From positions 1-13,837 of the forward strand of contig CABSMV010000047.1 of the NCBI GenBank assembly GCA_902478935.1: a stretch of DNA of 13,837 bases. Reading direction: 5' to 3'. Shown here piece by piece: positions 11,938 through 13,837 of this stretch. The notes under the pieces were generated by a model. The model worked only from the letters and a program-made list of their open reading frames with translations. It had not been told where the DNA came from and did no database searches. Position 1 is the first letter of the stretch, and every line of letters starts with the position of its first letter. The position numbers and the translations under genes are program-made. This DNA comes from an uncultured Collinsella sp. (lineage in GTDB: Bacteria > Actinomycetota > Coriobacteriia > Coriobacteriales > Coriobacteriaceae).

Positions 11938-13205
11938 GCGAGCTCCTCTTCAAAGTTGTCGATCAGGTTGTTGCCCAGGCGGACGACGGCGGCGCGGGTG
12001 CGCTCGTCGGTGGCGGAAAGCGCGGCGTCCTCCAGCTTGGCGCGGATGAACAGGTCCTCGGCGGCGTTTTGGTCAAGGCCGCGGCAGGCGAGGTAGAACA
12101 GCTGCTCGTCGCGGACGTGGCCGATGGTGGCGCCGTGGTTGCCGGCGACGTCGTCCTCGTCGCAGAGAATGACGGGAACGGTCTTGTTGTCGACGCCCTT
12201 GTTGGCCAAAAGCACCGTCTCGCGCTCGGTGCCGGTTGCACCCTTGCAGCCGTGCACGAGGTCGATGGTGCCGCGGTAGACCTTCTTGGACGTGCCGGTC
12301 AGCACGCCGTTGGCGTCGATCTCGCACTCGGTCTTGCGACCGCGGTGGCGCAGCTCGTAGTTAAAGTCGCGCACCTGCTCGCGGGCGCCCAGGTAGTCAG
12401 TATCGATGGTGACCTTGGCGGTATCGCCCAGCAGGTCGCCGGCAAGGCCGGTGGCGCTGGCGCCGGCACCCAGGACGGTGTGTTGCACGTTGACGCGCGC
12501 GCCCTCGTCCAGGAACAGGCCGGTGTCGTCGAGTGCGATCCAGCTATCGTCGAGCGTCTGCGTGCAGGCCACGTTGACGGTGGCGTACTCGTGGGCGCAC
12601 ACGCGCAGCACGGATCCCACGACGCCCTCGCCGGCAACGGGGGAGTCTAGGGCGATCTGCAGGTCGAGCGTCGACTGGGGACGGACGACGACGTCGATGG
12701 CGGCGATGGCCGCGGCGGCATCGACACCGCTCACACGCACGGTAACCGTGGCGTGCTTGTATGCGGGCACATCGATGACGACGCGCTTGGTGGCGTGGTC
12801 GGCCAGGTAGGTGTAGGCAGCCTCGCCCATGCCAGTCTCGAAGGCCTCAGCGGGGGAGAGCTCCTCCTCCAGCTTAATGGCACCGGCCTGGTAGACGGAG
12901 GTGGCGGGCACGTCGAGCTCGGTCTCGGGCGTGATGCGGGCGCGGTCGGCGGCATCGCCGGGCGCGGAGGCGCGGCGCTCGGGGAAGCGCTCGGCCATGG
13001 CGTCCATGGCGGCGTCGAACGCGTCTGCCACGCCAGCAAACTGCTCGTCCAAGCCCTCAACCTTAACGGTCTCGGCGGGAGCGGCGGCAAGCTCGTCAGA
13101 GAGCTCGAGCTTGGTCTGGTTCATCTTCAGCCAGCCCCATGTGGCAGCCGGCATCGCATTGACCTGCTCAAGGGTGGTAGCAGCGGTGTTCGTGGTCTGG
13201 TTCAT
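11934..13205 (-). CDS. sufD: SufD, Fe-S cluster scaffold complex subunit
   Basis: This 423-residue protein is of the SufB/SufD family, which forms a beta-helix core. SufD pairs with SufB in the SufBC2D complex, where clusters are built with ATP hydrolysis by SufC. The C-terminal hallmark V-A-G-N-H-G-A-T-I-G-H-V-R-D-E-Q-L-F-Y-L is present, followed by an acidic helical tail with G-N-N-L-I-D-N-F. The catalytic cysteine region of SufB (S-C-x-S) is absent, as expected for SufD. The N-terminal about 120 residues are alanine- and glutamate-rich and variable. The ATG shares one base with the sufB stop (TAATG), and AAGGAG lies about 9 bases upstream. The 3' end overlaps sufS by 4 bases. Order and coupling identify it firmly. 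Confidence 0.94.
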   Translation of the reverse strand: MNQTTNTAATTLEQVNAMPAATWGWLKMNQTKLELSDELAAAPAETVKVEGLDEQFAGVADAFDAAMDAMAERFPERRASAPGDAADRARITPETELDVPATSVYQAGAIKLEEELSPAEAFETGMGEAAYTYLADHATKRVVIDVPAYKHATVTVRVSGVDAAAAIAAIDVVVRPQSTLDLQIALDSPVAGEGVVGSVLRVCAHEYATVNVACTQTLDDSWIALDDTGLFLDEGARVNVQHTVLGAGASATGLAGDLLGDTAKVTIDTDYLGAREQVRDFNYELRHRGRKTECEIDANGVLTGTSKKVYRGTIDLVHGCKGATGTERETVLLANKGVDNKTVPVILCDEDDVAGNHGATIGHVRDEQLFYLACRGLDQNAAEDLFIRAKLEDAALSATDERTRAAVVRLGNNLIDNFEEELA

Positions 13206-13837
13206 TATCCGATCGCTCCTTCCATCTCGAGCTTGATCAGGTTGTTCATCTCGACGGCGTACTCCAGCGGCAGCTCCTTGGAAACCGGGTTGGCAAAGCC
13301 GTTGACGATCATGGTACGGGCTTCTTCCTCCGAGATACCGCGGCTCATCAGGTAGAACACCTTATCGTCGCCGATGCGGCCGATGGTGGCCTCGTGGCCG
13401 ATGTCGACGTTCTTGGCGCGGATGTCCATGGCCGGAATAGTGTCGGAGCGGCTTTGGTCGTCGAGCATCAGCGACTGGCAGCTCACGGTTGCCTTGGAGC
13501 CCTCGGCCTTGGGTGTCGCCACAATAGAGCTGCGGAAGGTCTGAATGCCGCCACTCTTGGAGATGCCCTTGGTCTCGACGGTTGCCGAAGTATCGGGCGC
13601 GTTGAGCACGACCTTGCAGCCGGTATCCAGGTTCTGGCCGGCGCCGGCAAAGGTAATGCCGGTAAAGCTCGAGCGGGCGCGGCGTCCGCTGAGCACGCTC
13701 ATGGGGTAGAGGTAGCCCACGTGGCTGCCGAAGGAGCCGCTGATCCATTCGATGTCGCCATCCTCGTCCACGCGCGCACGCTTGGTGTTGAGGTTGTACA
13801 TGTGCTTGGACCAGTTCTCGATGGACGAGTAGCGCAG
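13205..13837 (-). CDS. sufB: SufB, Fe-S cluster scaffold complex subunit (5' part beyond the window)
   Basis: The C-terminal 210 residues of SufB (family about 465-495) are present; the frame is open to the window edge, and reading in it begins L-R-Y-S-S-I-E-N-W-S. Recognisable parts are N-L-N-T-K-R-A, the V-S-C-Q-S segment with the cysteine equivalent to E. coli SufB C405, and I-G-H-E-A-T-I-G-R-I-G-D with the nearby His and Glu. The end M-N-N-L-I-K-L-E-M-E-G-A-I-G is the usual SufB terminus. SufB carries the nascent Fe-S cluster in the SufBC2D complex. The methionine at 13801 is internal, not the start. The gene leads a coupled sufB-sufD-sufS-sufU series; sufC must lie further upstream or elsewhere, since it is not between sufD and sufS. 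Confidence 0.96.
   Translation of the reverse strand: MRYSSIENWSKHMYNLNTKRARVDEDGDIEWISGSFGSHVGYLYPMSVLSGRRARSSFTGITFAGAGQNLDTGCKVVLNAPDTSATVETKGISKSGGIQTFRSSIVATPKAEGSKATVSCQSLMLDDQSRSDTIPAMDIRAKNVDIGHEATIGRIGDDKVFYLMSRGISEEEARTMIVNGFANPVSKELPLEYAVEMNNLIKLEMEGAIG

Noticed and set aside
10579..12096. A 505-codon plus-strand open frame
   Set aside because: It is antisense to sufS and the end of sufD, with no recognisable protein and shadow-like composition. The same applies to the long plus-strand frame 1985-3223 opposite the aminotransferase.

Overview
The window looks like a chromosomal contig end from a GC-rich gut actinobacterium of the class Coriobacteriia, most likely Collinsella or a close relative. 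That assignment is inference from gene content and protein style: a GGGtGRT protein paired with a NifU-like protein, a sufB-sufD-sufS-sufU operon, and dense GC-rich genes with long antisense shadow frames. No database search was run. The first 48 bases are not genomic. They are the tail of an Illumina P5 adapter, an 8-base i5 index and the Nextera/Tn5 read-1 adapter, left on the assembled contig.

Layout, left to right. (1) 49-755, plus strand: the 3' end of an unrecognised gene and a VanZ-family membrane protein. They end at a strong bidirectional terminator that also serves the convergent gene. (2) 869-3085, minus strand: a ROK-family fructokinase and a fold-type I PLP aminotransferase, each apparently its own transcription unit. 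(3) 3170-3704, plus strand: a tRNA transcription unit with a promoter and AT-rich UP-like element, tRNA-His(GTG), three tRNA-Lys(CTT) genes in a 119-bp tandem repeat, and a terminator. (4) 3748-4608, minus strand: a DinD-family (DNA-damage-inducible) gene directly behind the tRNA array, a typical island position. (5) 4770-6296, minus strand: a divergent fumarate reductase/L-aspartate oxidase-type flavoprotein. (6) 6553-8310, minus strand: a two-gene operon of a NifU-like Fe-S scaffold protein followed by a GGGtGRT protein, with its own terminator. (7) 8714-9526, plus strand: a REP-associated (RAYT-type, Y1/HUH) transposase with a C-terminal helix-turn-helix. The residue aligning with the catalytic tyrosine appears to be serine. 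(8) 9527-10184: about 650 bp without a convincing gene, rich in short repeats and potential hairpins. (9) 10185-13837, minus strand: the SUF Fe-S cluster assembly operon sufB(partial)-sufD-sufS-sufU, translationally coupled by 1-, 4- and 8-base overlaps and closed by a terminator. sufC is not in the window and must lie upstream of sufB or elsewhere.

Two Fe-S-related operons, SUF and NifU-like/GGGtGRT, lie on the same strand with only the RAYT gene and the structured intergenic region between them. The points most worth a second look are the GGGtGRT/NifU-like pair, the RAYT protein lacking its expected tyrosine together with the repeat-rich region behind it, the flavoprotein with altered substrate-site motifs, and the tRNA-Lys array next to dinD. 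The adapter at the left end is a data-quality matter.
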